Positions 1 to 5,573 of a stretch of DNA of 11,025 nucleotides are shown in pieces (within the stretch, counting starts at the first letter, position 1; every line of letters begins with the position of its first letter). Position numbers and translations under genes: made by a program. The notes under the pieces are model-generated. The model worked only from the letters and a program-made list of their open reading frames with translations, was not told the DNA's origin and ran no database searches. Source of the stretch: Acidimicrobiia bacterium (GTDB taxonomy: Bacteria; Actinomycetota; Acidimicrobiia; Acidimicrobiales; Ilumatobacteraceae); the NCBI GenBank assembly GCA_030425785.1, contig JAUHYJ010000062.1, positions 1-11,025 on the forward strand. Reading direction: 5' to 3'.

Positions 1-49
1 TCAGCAGGCTCATCGTCCAGAAGTGCATGGCCTTCTCCCCGCCCCTCAT
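1..49 (-). CDS. Start of an unidentified gene, cut by the window edge
   Basis: A reading frame enters on the minus strand and leaves at position 1. It could start at the ATG at 49-47, which overlaps the TGA of the preceding short ORF as an ATGA junction and gives MRGGEKAMHFWTMSLL. It could also start at the internal ATG at 28-26, which has a purine-rich GGGGAGAAGG stretch just upstream and gives MHFWTMSLL. Too little is visible to name a family. The overlap suggests translational coupling with the transporter and asparaginase-like genes upstream. The frame is not a continuation of the asparaginase-like ORF, so it is not simply that protein's missing part. Only the start signals and overlap are observed; that it is a real gene is inference. 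Confidence 0.4.
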   Translation of the reverse strand, partial: MRGGEKAMHFWTMSLL

Positions 50-429
50 CCGCACGTCAGATCCACCTGGCACCGCTGCCCGTCGGGGCAGTCCATGTCG
101 TCGCTGCACGAGGTCAGCCCGTCGATGGCCACGTCGAGCACGCCCACCGACTGCACCGCCAGCTCGACGCAGCCCACCGCCGTGTCGACCGCCTCGCCCG
201 ACCGCCGCGTCAGCACCACCGTCGGGAAGCCCGAGAAGCCCTGGTCGATCATCGCCGAGCACTGCAGCGGCTTCATCGACGACCGCGGGTACACCACCAC
301 CGACGGGTCACCCGCCGACCAGACGACCTCGCCGCTCGCGTCGACGACGACCACCGCGCCGGCGTGCACCGACTCGTCGAAGCCCGACCGGTCGGTGATC
401 GCGACCGGGACGAACGCGTCCGGGGTCAT
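46..429 (-). CDS. Truncated or chimeric L-asparaginase II-like protein, 127 aa
   Basis: Residues 1 to about 65 look like the N-terminus of the L-asparaginase II family (PF06089): RSGFDESVHAGAVVVVD at 14-30, then a PRSSMKPLQ block at 48-56. Full enzymes of that family are usually over 300 residues; this ORF stops at 127. From about residue 66 the match fades, although SGEAVDTAV near 77-85 could be a very diverged SGE..H..AV motif. The tail ends in four cysteines at 108, 114, 120 and 126, exactly six apart (C-x5-C three times). Third codon positions stay G/C throughout, so the tail looks translated. The ATG lies 7 bp after the transporter stop, which suggests an operon. No signal peptide is visible. 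It is unlikely to be an active asparaginase because most of the catalytic domain is absent. It may be a deletion or fusion product, or a new small protein. Confidence 0.6.
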   Translation of the reverse strand: MTPDAFVPVAITDRSGFDESVHAGAVVVVDASGEVVWSAGDPSVVVYPRSSMKPLQCSAMIDQGFSGFPTVVLTRRSGEAVDTAVGCVELAVQSVGVLDVAIDGLTSCSDDMDCPDGQRCQVDLTCG

Positions 430-436
430 CGCTCGC

Positions 437-1663
437 TCACGGTCGCGGATCGATCGGTCGTCGGCGGCCTGGCACGCGCACCTCGGTCAGGTGGCTCTGG
501 ACCACCTCGTGGCGCTCGCCCCACTCGCCCACGATGGCCTGCAGCATCGCCGCCGCCGGGAGCGCCAGCACAGCCCCCGCCGCGCCGAGCAGCGCGAAGC
601 CACCGAGTGCGGCGCCGAACGCGACCGCCGGGTGCAGCTCCATCGTGCGGGCGGTGATGCGCGGCGCGAAGAAGTAGTTCTCGACCTGCTGGTACACCAC
701 GATCGCGATCAGGACGACGAGGGCCGTCGGTGCCGAGTCGAGGAAGGCGATCAGGACCGGCAACACCCCGGCGATGTAGGTGCCGACGACCGGCAGGAAC
801 TGGCTGACCAGGCCCACCCACAACGCGAGCGGGATGGGCGCCTGGATGCCCGCCGCCTGGAAGACGACCCAGTGGAACAGGGCCGAGATGAGCGCCAGCA
901 GGGCCCGCGAGTACAGGTAGCCGCCGGTCTTCGTGATCGCGAGCTCCCAGACGGCCAGCACCTGCCGCTGTCGATCGGGTCGCAGGCGCGAACAGATCGC
1001 TCGCCGCAGCCGCGGCCCGTCGGCGACCAGGTAGTAGGTGAACAGGAGGACGGACAGCGCCTGCACGAGCCAGCTCAGCGCCTGCAGCGACAGGGTCACC
1101 ACGTTGTCGCGCTGGGCGACGATGAACTCCTGCACGGGGCCGTCGGGATCGTTGAACTCGTCGACGACCTCCTGCGGGTCGAGTGACGTGCCGAAGGTGT
1201 CGTTGAACCGATCGACCGTGTCGACGATGTACGTCTCGGAGTTCTCGAGCAGGTCGACGACCTGCGAGGTGACGAGGGCACCGATCGCACCGACGAACGC
1301 GCCGGCGGCGAGCATCACCCCGAACAGGATCGCCGCCGTCGCCCGCCCGCGCCGCCAACCGCGAGCGGCGAGACGATTCACGCCGGGCTCGATCGCCAAC
1401 GCGAGGAACAGGGCGATGACCACGAGCAGCGTCAGCCCGGCGAGCCGGAACCAGAGGTGCCGGACGAGCGCCACCACCATGTACCCGAACCAGAAGATGG
1501 CGATCGCGCGGATGAGCCATGCCGGGACGCGGCCGTCGGGGGCCAACGTCACGGCTGCGTCGGCCAGCTCGTCCTCCGACGGCGTCGTCGCCGACACGTC
1601 GACGACCTCGCGCTCGGCCTGCCCCGATGGGCTCGTGCCGTCGTCCGGCTCGTCGCTCGCCAC
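437..1663 (-). CDS. AI-2E family transporter (PerM/UPF0118), 408 aa
   Basis: This is an integral membrane protein of the AI-2E exporter/PerM family (PF01594). Family members export small molecules or act as sodium/proton antiporters; the substrate here cannot be read from sequence. Residues 1-45 are acidic and hydrophilic. Hydrophobic segments follow near 50-68, 74-92, 108-133, 192-212, 250-272, 276-305, 310-324 and 345-375. The soluble loop at about 134-190, between the second and third hydrophobic clusters, is typical of the family. Family-like blocks are GLVSQFLPVVGTYIAGVLP near 284-302 and YQQVENYFFAPRI near 324-336, followed by ELHP. I chose the GTG at 1663-1661 because a TACGCT -10 hexamer lies 7 nt upstream, and because the longer ORF from 1738 would read through a tandem repeat in the divergent promoter. 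The gene lies head to head with the DUF2236 gene and is followed 7 bp later by the asparaginase-like ORF. The family call is firm; the start is moderate. Confidence 0.88.
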   Translation of the reverse strand: MASDEPDDGTSPSGQAEREVVDVSATTPSEDELADAAVTLAPDGRVPAWLIRAIAIFWFGYMVVALVRHLWFRLAGLTLLVVIALFLALAIEPGVNRLAARGWRRGRATAAILFGVMLAAGAFVGAIGALVTSQVVDLLENSETYIVDTVDRFNDTFGTSLDPQEVVDEFNDPDGPVQEFIVAQRDNVVTLSLQALSWLVQALSVLLFTYYLVADGPRLRRAICSRLRPDRQRQVLAVWELAITKTGGYLYSRALLALISALFHWVVFQAAGIQAPIPLALWVGLVSQFLPVVGTYIAGVLPVLIAFLDSAPTALVVLIAIVVYQQVENYFFAPRITARTMELHPAVAFGAALGGFALLGAAGAVLALPAAAMLQAIVGEWGERHEVVQSHLTEVRVPGRRRPIDPRP

Positions 1664-1670
1664 GGCGCCG

Positions 1671-1676
1671 AGCGTA
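1671..1676 (-). promoter_or_regulatory. Putative -10 (TACGCT) of the AI-2E transporter gene
   Basis: Read on the minus strand, TACGCT ends 7 nt before the GTG at 1663, which would put the transcript start at or next to the start codon. No Shine-Dalgarno is seen and no good -35 match was found. It belongs to a set of similarly placed hexamers in this window. Confidence 0.45.
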
Positions 1677-1715
1677 GTGGGCGGCTCGTGTCCGGCCGGG
1701 ATACACCCCACGACA

Positions 1716-1748
1716 CATCTGGCCACCCACCTGGCCACCCACCTGGCC
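1716..1748. repeat. 12-bp tandem repeat, 2.75 copies, in a divergent promoter region
   Basis: The unit CACCTGGCCACC occurs as CATCTGGCCACC (1716-1727), CACCTGGCCACC (1728-1739) and a partial third copy (1740-1748). Each unit contains the palindrome TGGCCA or most of it. The array is in the 129-bp gap between the divergent transporter and DUF2236 starts, so it could be a set of operator sites shared by both genes. It could also be slippage-derived and neutral. No regulator gene is adjacent. Confidence 0.55.
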
Positions 1749-1780
1749 CGTCGTGCGGCACCGTGTCGCAGCGGTCGTGT

Positions 1781-1786
1781 CAGGAT
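1781..1786 (+). promoter_or_regulatory. Putative extended -10 (TGT-CAGGAT) of the DUF2236 gene
   Basis: CAGGAT ends 6 nt before the GTG at 1793 and is preceded by TGT, an extended -10 form. The GGAGG between hexamer and start is only 1 nt from the GTG, too close for a normal Shine-Dalgarno, so a leaderless transcript is the simpler reading. Confidence 0.35.
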
Positions 1787-1792
1787 GGAGGC

Positions 1793-2644
1793 GTGATCGA
1801 TGCGCTGCGCGACCAGATCGCCGCGAGGGTGCGGGCCAGTGTTGCCGGGCCGTCGGACACCGCGGCGGCGCGGCGGGCCGAGCTGTTCGACTCACCGGGT
1901 GAACGCTGGTTCGACGACGACGCGCCGATCCGGCGTGTCCACGCGGACAGCGCGATGTTCGTCGGCGGGCTGCGGGCGCTGCTGCTGCAGTCGCTGCATC
2001 CGCTCGCGATGGCCGGCGTCGCCGAACACAGCGACTACCGCGACGACCCGTGGGGGCGACTGCAGCGCACCGCCGACTTCCTGGCCGCCACGTCGTTCGG
2101 GCCGGCGCTCGAGGCCGAGCGAGCCGTCGCGGTCGTGCGTCGCGTCCACGAGTGGGTCGTCGGCGTCGCACCGGACGGGCGTCCCTACGCCGCCAACGAT
2201 CCCCATCTGCTCCGGTGGGTCCACCTCGCCGAGGTCGACAGCTTCCTCACCGCCCACCGCCGGTACGGCGCCGAACCGCTCGACGACGCCGACGCCGACC
2301 GGTACGTCGCCGACACCGCCGTCGTCGCACGCCACCTCGGGGTGCCCGCCCCACCGACGTCGACGCGGGGTCTGCGCGATCAGTTGCGCTCGTTCCGGCC
2401 CGAGCTCCGGGGGACGCCTGCGGCGCGCGACGCCGCTCGCTACCTGCTGCTGCGACCGCCCATGCACCCGGCGGCACGCGGGCCGTACGCCGTGCTGTCG
2501 GCCGCGGCCGTGGCGCTGCTCCCCCGCTGGGCGCGGGCGCCGTTGCGGTTGCCGTACCTGCCGGTGTTCGAAGCGGTCGCGGTGCGACCGGCCGGCGACG
2601 CGCTCACCACGACGCTGCGGTGGGCGCTCAGCCCGACGGACTGA
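1793..2644 (+). CDS. DUF2236 / MpaB-type oxygenase family protein, 283 aa
   Basis: This is a member of the MpaB/latex-clearing family (PF09995, DUF2236). Characterised relatives bind heme b and cleave isoprenoid double bonds; the substrate here is unknown. Family-like motifs are FDSPGERWF near 32-40, LHPLAMAGVAEHSDY at 68-82, DPWGRLQRTADF at 85-96, VRRVHEWVVG at 115-124, YAANDPHLLRWVH at 132-144 and RYGAEPL from 157. Histidines 69, 79, 119, 138 and 144 are the heme-ligand candidates. No signal peptide is visible, so it is probably cytoplasmic. The GTG at 1793 was chosen for the -10 hexamer just upstream and because the protein then starts close to the conserved region. The longer in-frame extension back to 1457 lies antisense to the transporter gene and is not supported. 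The 3' end overlaps the convergent YcaQ-like gene by 17 bp. Confidence 0.85.
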   Translation: MIDALRDQIAARVRASVAGPSDTAAARRAELFDSPGERWFDDDAPIRRVHADSAMFVGGLRALLLQSLHPLAMAGVAEHSDYRDDPWGRLQRTADFLAATSFGPALEAERAVAVVRRVHEWVVGVAPDGRPYAANDPHLLRWVHLAEVDSFLTAHRRYGAEPLDDADADRYVADTAVVARHLGVPAPPTSTRGLRDQLRSFRPELRGTPAARDAARYLLLRPPMHPAARGPYAVLSAAAVALLPRWARAPLRLPYLPVFEAVAVRPAGDALTTTLRWALSPTD

Positions 2645-3830
2645 CCGTCGACGCAAGCGCCGACGCGAGCGCCGGCGCCAGGTCGCCGGGGCCGACGACG
2701 TGGACCCGCTCGAGCTCGAGCCAGCCGGCCAGGTCGGAGAGCTCGGCGGCGAGTTCGTGGGCGACGTCGTCGGCATCGATGCCGATCTCGCCCCACGCGC
2801 TCTGGACGAGCAGCGTCGAGGCCGCCCGGTCGGCCTTGAGGTCGACCCGGGCGACCAGCTCGTCGCCGAGCAGGAACGGCAGCACGTAGTACCCCCACCG
2901 CCGCTTGGCCTTCGGGACGTAGATCTCGATCCGGTAGTGGAAGCCGAACAGCCGCTCGGCGCGCTCGCGGTTCCACACGACCGGATCGAACGGCGACAGC
3001 ACCGCACGTGCGGTGATGCGGCGCGGCACCGTCGCGTCGGGATGCATGAACGCCGCCTTGGTCCAGCCCTCGACCTCGACCGGCCACAGCCGGCCCTCGT
3101 CGACGAGCTCGTCGACGAGCTCGCGGACGTGGGTGTGGCGGTGGTAGTCGGCGAGGTCGGACATCGTCGCGACGCCGTACGAACGGGCCGCCATCTCGAG
3201 CAGCTGCTTGCGCGCCTCGCGTTCGGATGGGGTGGGGTGGGCCAGTGCGTCGGCCGGGAGGACGCGCTCGGCCACGTCGTACACGCGTGCGAAGTCGTTC
3301 TGGCGTCGGTAGGCCGCGACCCGCCCGAAGTCGAACAGGATCTCGAGCGCGACCTTGGCGTCGTCGTAGTCCCACCACGGGCCCTTCTTGCCGTCGCGCT
3401 CGCTCAGGTCGGACGCGACCAGCGGACCGGTGTCGCGCACGATGCCGTACACCTCCTCGACGAAGTCGGCGCGATCGCGGCTGAAGCTGCGGAACGAGCC
3501 CCAGCGGCGCGGCCGCTCCATCGACCATCGGTAGAGGTGATGGTGTGCGGTCGGGACATGGGACGCCTCGTGGACCCAGTACTCGAACAGTTCGCCGTCG
3601 CGGGTCGCGTCCCAGATCAGCGAGCGCGGGTGCGGCCCGAGCCGCGAGAACAGCGGCAGCTCCTGGCTGCGGACCAGCACGTTGACGGAGTCGATCTGGA
3701 TGAGGCCCATCCGGTCGAGGACGCGCCGCAGGTGGCGGCGGTCGATGCGCCCCGCGGGCCGAGGATCGGCGAACCCCTGCGCGCCGAGCGCCATCCGCCG
3801 CGCCTGCGACAGCGACAACCGACGAGTCAC
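2628..3830 (-). CDS. YcaQ/AlkX-like winged-helix DNA glycosylase family protein, 400 aa
   Basis: This is a member of the HTH_42 (DUF1006) family. E. coli YcaQ (AlkX) unhooks DNA interstrand crosslinks, and Streptomyces AlkZ removes azinomycin adducts. The N-terminal block has SLSQARRMALGAQGF near 6-20, RRHLRRVLDRMGLIQIDSVN near 31-50 and LPLFSRLG near 58-65. Residues 45-47 are QID, matching the Q-x-D catalytic motif of the YcaQ branch rather than the QxQ of AlkZ. Later blocks include FEYWVHEAS near 81-89, YHRHTHVRELVDELV in the middle domain, and AVLSPFDPVVWNRERAERLFGF, which is strongly family-like. The protein is full length (about 400 residues). The GTG at 3830 places the family N-terminus exactly, with a GGTGAG purine stretch 6 nt upstream. 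No biosynthetic cluster is adjacent, which favours general crosslink repair over self-resistance. The family is certain; the activity is inferred. Confidence 0.86.
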   Translation of the reverse strand: MTRRLSLSQARRMALGAQGFADPRPAGRIDRRHLRRVLDRMGLIQIDSVNVLVRSQELPLFSRLGPHPRSLIWDATRDGELFEYWVHEASHVPTAHHHLYRWSMERPRRWGSFRSFSRDRADFVEEVYGIVRDTGPLVASDLSERDGKKGPWWDYDDAKVALEILFDFGRVAAYRRQNDFARVYDVAERVLPADALAHPTPSEREARKQLLEMAARSYGVATMSDLADYHRHTHVRELVDELVDEGRLWPVEVEGWTKAAFMHPDATVPRRITARAVLSPFDPVVWNRERAERLFGFHYRIEIYVPKAKRRWGYYVLPFLLGDELVARVDLKADRAASTLLVQSAWGEIGIDADDVAHELAAELSDLAGWLELERVHVVGPGDLAPALASALASTVSPSG

Positions 3831-3840
3831 CGCGAGCTCA

Positions 3841-3882
3841 CCACGACGAGATCACCACCACGACAAGATCACCACGAGATCA
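3841..3882. repeat. Short direct repeats upstream of the YcaQ-like gene
   Basis: CCACGACGAGATCA (3841-3854) is repeated as CCACGACAAGATCA (3858-3871) and, with three bases lost, as CCACGAGATCA (3872-3882). The first two copies are 17 bp apart. The GAGCTCA just before 3841 resembles the GAGATCA half. The block lies 11-52 bp upstream of the GTG at 3830, where an operator or untranslated leader would be expected. This makes it a candidate binding array, though simple slippage is also possible. Confidence 0.5.
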
Positions 3883-4008
3883 ACTCTCGCACGCCGGTGT
3901 CACAACGATCAGACCCGTCGCCCCGTCGCACCACGACAACGCGTCGAACGGGGAATCATCGATACTCAGGGCGAGCTCATTCGTCCGAGTGCAAAGGCGC
4001 AACGAGCC

Positions 4009-4030
4009 CTCTCGACCTTTGGGTCGAGAG
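4009..4030. terminator. Perfect 9-bp hairpin, candidate terminator of the cyclophilin gene
   Basis: CTCTCGACC (4009-4017) pairs perfectly with GGTCGAGAG (4022-4030) around a 4-nt TTTG loop. It lies about 50 nt past the cyclophilin stop in that gene's direction. No T-tract follows on either strand, so it would be an atypical terminator, as is common in high-GC actinobacteria. It could instead be the 3' end of a small plus-strand RNA. Confidence 0.45.
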
Positions 4031-4078
4031 CGGCGAGGTGCAACGCAGCAATCGGGCGAATCAGTCGGCCTGAGCGGG

Positions 4079-4639
4079 TCAGTCGTCGTGTTGGGTGACG
4101 GTGACGGAGTGGATGACGACATCGGTCTTCGGGCGGTCGCCGCCCCCGGTCGGCACGCGCTGCATCTCGTCGAGGACGTCGAGGCCCTTCACGATCTTGC
4201 CGAACAGGCTGTACTGCGGCGGCAGGCCGGCGCCGTTCGGGCCCGAGATCAGGAAGAACTGCGAGCCGTTGGTGTTCGGGCCGGCGTTCGCCATCGCGAC
4301 CGAACCGATCTCGTACTGGCCGGGCTTGGGCAGCTCGTCGTCGAAGCGGTAACCGGGGCCGCCACGGCCGGTGCCGGTGGGGTCGCCGCCCTGACACACG
4401 AAACCGTTGATGATGCGGTGGAAGATGACGCCGTCGTAGTAGTGGTTGAGCGCGAGGAACACGAAGTTGTTCACCGTCTTCGGCGCCGCGATCGGATCGA
4501 GTGCGATCACGAGCTCGCCCATCGAGGTCGACATCGTGGCCGTGTACCGCTTGTCGGGGTCGATCCCCATCTCGGGCGGCTCGCCGAACTGCTGCTGCTT
4601 GGGCGCGGAACCATCGAACGGGGGAAACGGAGTAGCCAT
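4079..4639 (-). CDS. Cyclophilin-type peptidyl-prolyl cis-trans isomerase, 186 aa
   Basis: This protein catalyses cis-trans isomerisation of proline peptide bonds and helps protein folding. The cyclophilin domain covers roughly residues 32-185. Visible active-site blocks are FHRIING at 73-79 (R75 equivalent to CypA Arg55), FVCQGGDP at 80-87 (Q83 equivalent to Gln63) and MANAGPNTNGSQFF at 116-129 (N119, Q127 and F128-F129 region), followed by YSLFGKIVKGLDVLDEM. Residues 1-30 are a proline- and glutamine-containing hydrophilic tail without a signal peptide, so the protein should be cytoplasmic. The ATG at 4639-4637 sits 7 nt after a TAGGGT -10 hexamer. The open frame continues upstream to 5728, but there it is antisense to the oxidoreductase and carries no cyclophilin motif. 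The gene is divergent from the LLM gene with 48 bp between starts. Confidence 0.93.
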   Translation of the reverse strand: MATPFPPFDGSAPKQQQFGEPPEMGIDPDKRYTATMSTSMGELVIALDPIAAPKTVNNFVFLALNHYYDGVIFHRIINGFVCQGGDPTGTGRGGPGYRFDDELPKPGQYEIGSVAMANAGPNTNGSQFFLISGPNGAGLPPQYSLFGKIVKGLDVLDEMQRVPTGGGDRPKTDVVIHSVTVTQHDD

Positions 4640-4646
4640 GCAGGGC

Positions 4647-4652
4647 ACCCTA
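4647..4652 (-). promoter_or_regulatory. Putative -10 (TAGGGT) of the cyclophilin gene
   Basis: On the minus strand TAGGGT ends 7 nt before the ATG at 4639, with no Shine-Dalgarno between, so the message is probably leaderless. It shares a 48-bp divergent control region with the oxidoreductase promoter. Confidence 0.5.
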
Positions 4653-4675
4653 CCGACGACGTCGCTGCGTGCAGA

Positions 4676-4681
4676 TACGGT
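4676..4681 (+). promoter_or_regulatory. Putative -10 (TACGGT) of the LLM oxidoreductase gene
   Basis: TACGGT ends 6 nt before the ATG at 4688, and there is no Shine-Dalgarno. The cyclophilin -10 lies 23 bp away on the other strand, so the two polymerase sites would overlap. Confidence 0.5.
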
Positions 4682-4687
4682 CGGGCA

Positions 4688-5506
4688 ATGCGTTCTCCCC
4701 TGCGTCACGGTGTGTCCGTCCCGCCCTTCGCCGAGCTGAGCGAGCCCGCCGTCGTCGCCGACCTGGCCGTGCGCGCCGAGCGTGCCGGTTGGGACGGCTG
4801 CTTCGTCTGGGACCATCTGATGCGCGACGCGGACGAGACCGAGATCATCGGGAGCACCTCGGTCACCCTGGCCGCGATCGCGTCCGCCACGCGAACGATC
4901 CGGTTCGGGGCGATGGTGACGCCGGTGACCCGCCGCCGTCCGCAGGTGCTGTCGCGTGAGCTGACGGCGCTCGACCGACTGAGCGGCGGTCGCCTGATCG
5001 TCGGGCTCGGGCTCGGCGTCGACCGGGGTGGCGAACTGTCGAAGTTCGGCGAGGCCACCGAGCCGCGCGAGCTCGGACGGCGACTCGACGCCGGTGCCGA
5101 GTTCCTGGTGCAGGCCTGGAGCGGCGAGTGGTTCGAGCGCGCCGACGGACCGTTCGCGCACGGGCCGGTGCGGTTCCTGCCGCGCCCCGTCCAGCGGCCA
5201 CACCCGCCGATCTGGTTCGCGGCGCGGGGCACGGCGAACAAGCCCGTGCGGCGTGCGATCCGACTCGGACAGGGGCTCGACCTGGTCGGGGTGACGCCCG
5301 ACCGCGTGCACGAGGTGGCCGAGCTCGTCGCAACCGAGCGCGCCGACGGACTGAACGGCTTCGACCTCGTCTGCCCGGTCACACTCGGCAGCGGTGACCC
5401 CGACGAATGGCGTGGCACGCCGGCGACCTGGTTGATGCACGAGTACCCGTCGCCGCCCGACCTCGCAGCGATCGAGCGGGCGATCGACGACGGACCGCCG
5501 CGCTGA
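4688..5506 (+). CDS. LLM class flavin/F420-dependent oxidoreductase, 272 aa
   Basis: This is a luciferase-like (beta/alpha)8-barrel oxidoreductase (PF00296). In actinobacteria many relatives use coenzyme F420 and others use FMN; cofactor and substrate cannot be told here. Family landmarks are AERAGWDGCFVWDHLM at 30-45, TRTIRFGAMVTPVTRRRPQV at 68-87, then RELTALDRLSGGRLIVGLGLG near 90-110. HPPIWFAA and TPDRV occur later, and the C-terminus GTPATWLMHEY...GPPR matches the usual GATW...GPPR ending. At 272 residues it is at the short end but looks complete. The protein has no signal peptide and is presumably cytoplasmic. The ATG at 4688 was chosen for the -10 hexamer 6 nt upstream; the long upstream extension is antisense to the cyclophilin. 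The thioesterase gene follows 67 bp later on the same strand with its own promoter-like hexamer. Confidence 0.9.
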   Translation: MRSPLRHGVSVPPFAELSEPAVVADLAVRAERAGWDGCFVWDHLMRDADETEIIGSTSVTLAAIASATRTIRFGAMVTPVTRRRPQVLSRELTALDRLSGGRLIVGLGLGVDRGGELSKFGEATEPRELGRRLDAGAEFLVQAWSGEWFERADGPFAHGPVRFLPRPVQRPHPPIWFAARGTANKPVRRAIRLGQGLDLVGVTPDRVHEVAELVATERADGLNGFDLVCPVTLGSGDPDEWRGTPATWLMHEYPSPPDLAAIERAIDDGPPR

Positions 5507-5541
5507 CACCGGTCGGGCGTGAGTCGGAGGTGAGCCGGACG

Positions 5542-5559
5542 CGCGGGCGGGCACCCGCG
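5542..5559. promoter_or_regulatory. GC hairpin abutting the thioesterase -10
   Basis: CGCGGG (5542-5547) and CCCGCG (5554-5559) form a perfect 6-bp inverted repeat with a 6-nt spacer, and the right arm touches the TAGAGT hexamer at 5560. It sits 36 nt past the oxidoreductase stop. It could be an operator or a terminator stem for the upstream gene; a T-tract is absent. Confidence 0.35.
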
Positions 5560-5565
5560 TAGAGT
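5560..5565 (+). promoter_or_regulatory. Putative -10 (TAGAGT) of the thioesterase gene
   Basis: TAGAGT ends 8 nt before the ATG at 5574. The bases between are CGCCCGAC with no Shine-Dalgarno, so a leaderless message is likely. Confidence 0.5.
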
Positions 5566-5573
5566 CGCCCGAC

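Larger units (their letters stand above)
3831..4078. other. 248-bp gap between the YcaQ-like and cyclophilin genes
   Basis: This gap has noticeably lower third-position bias in every frame than the flanking genes, so I call no coding sequence in it. It holds the direct repeats at 3841-3882, a GATACT that could serve as a plus-strand -10 near 3961, and the hairpin at 4009-4030. I see no tRNA-like cloverleaf. Confidence 0.5.

Noticed and set aside
23..1186. Long plus-strand open frame opposite the transporter and asparaginase-like genes
   Set aside because: Arginine/proline/serine-rich composition with no family motif; the minus frames carry clear homology and better codon bias. GC-rich DNA opens antisense frames readily.
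1664..1738. Alternative upstream ATG for the AI-2E transporter at 1738
   Set aside because: The extra residues are encoded by the 12-bp tandem repeat and promoter region and do not resemble the family N-terminus; the GTG at 1663 has a well-placed -10 hexamer. Not fully excluded.
426..2171. 581-residue minus-strand open frame
   Set aside because: It overlaps the AI-2E gene in another frame and the DUF2236 gene antisense; it is arginine-rich with no domain.
1800..4073. 757-residue plus-strand open frame across the DUF2236 and YcaQ-like genes
   Set aside because: Frame-shifted shadow of the first gene and antisense of the second, with no coherent domain.
3880..4122. 80-residue minus-strand ORF in the gap upstream of the YcaQ-like gene
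   Set aside because: Only about two thirds of third codon positions are G/C in the intergenic part, against nearly all in real genes here; its start lies inside the cyclophilin gene in another frame and there is no ribosome binding site.
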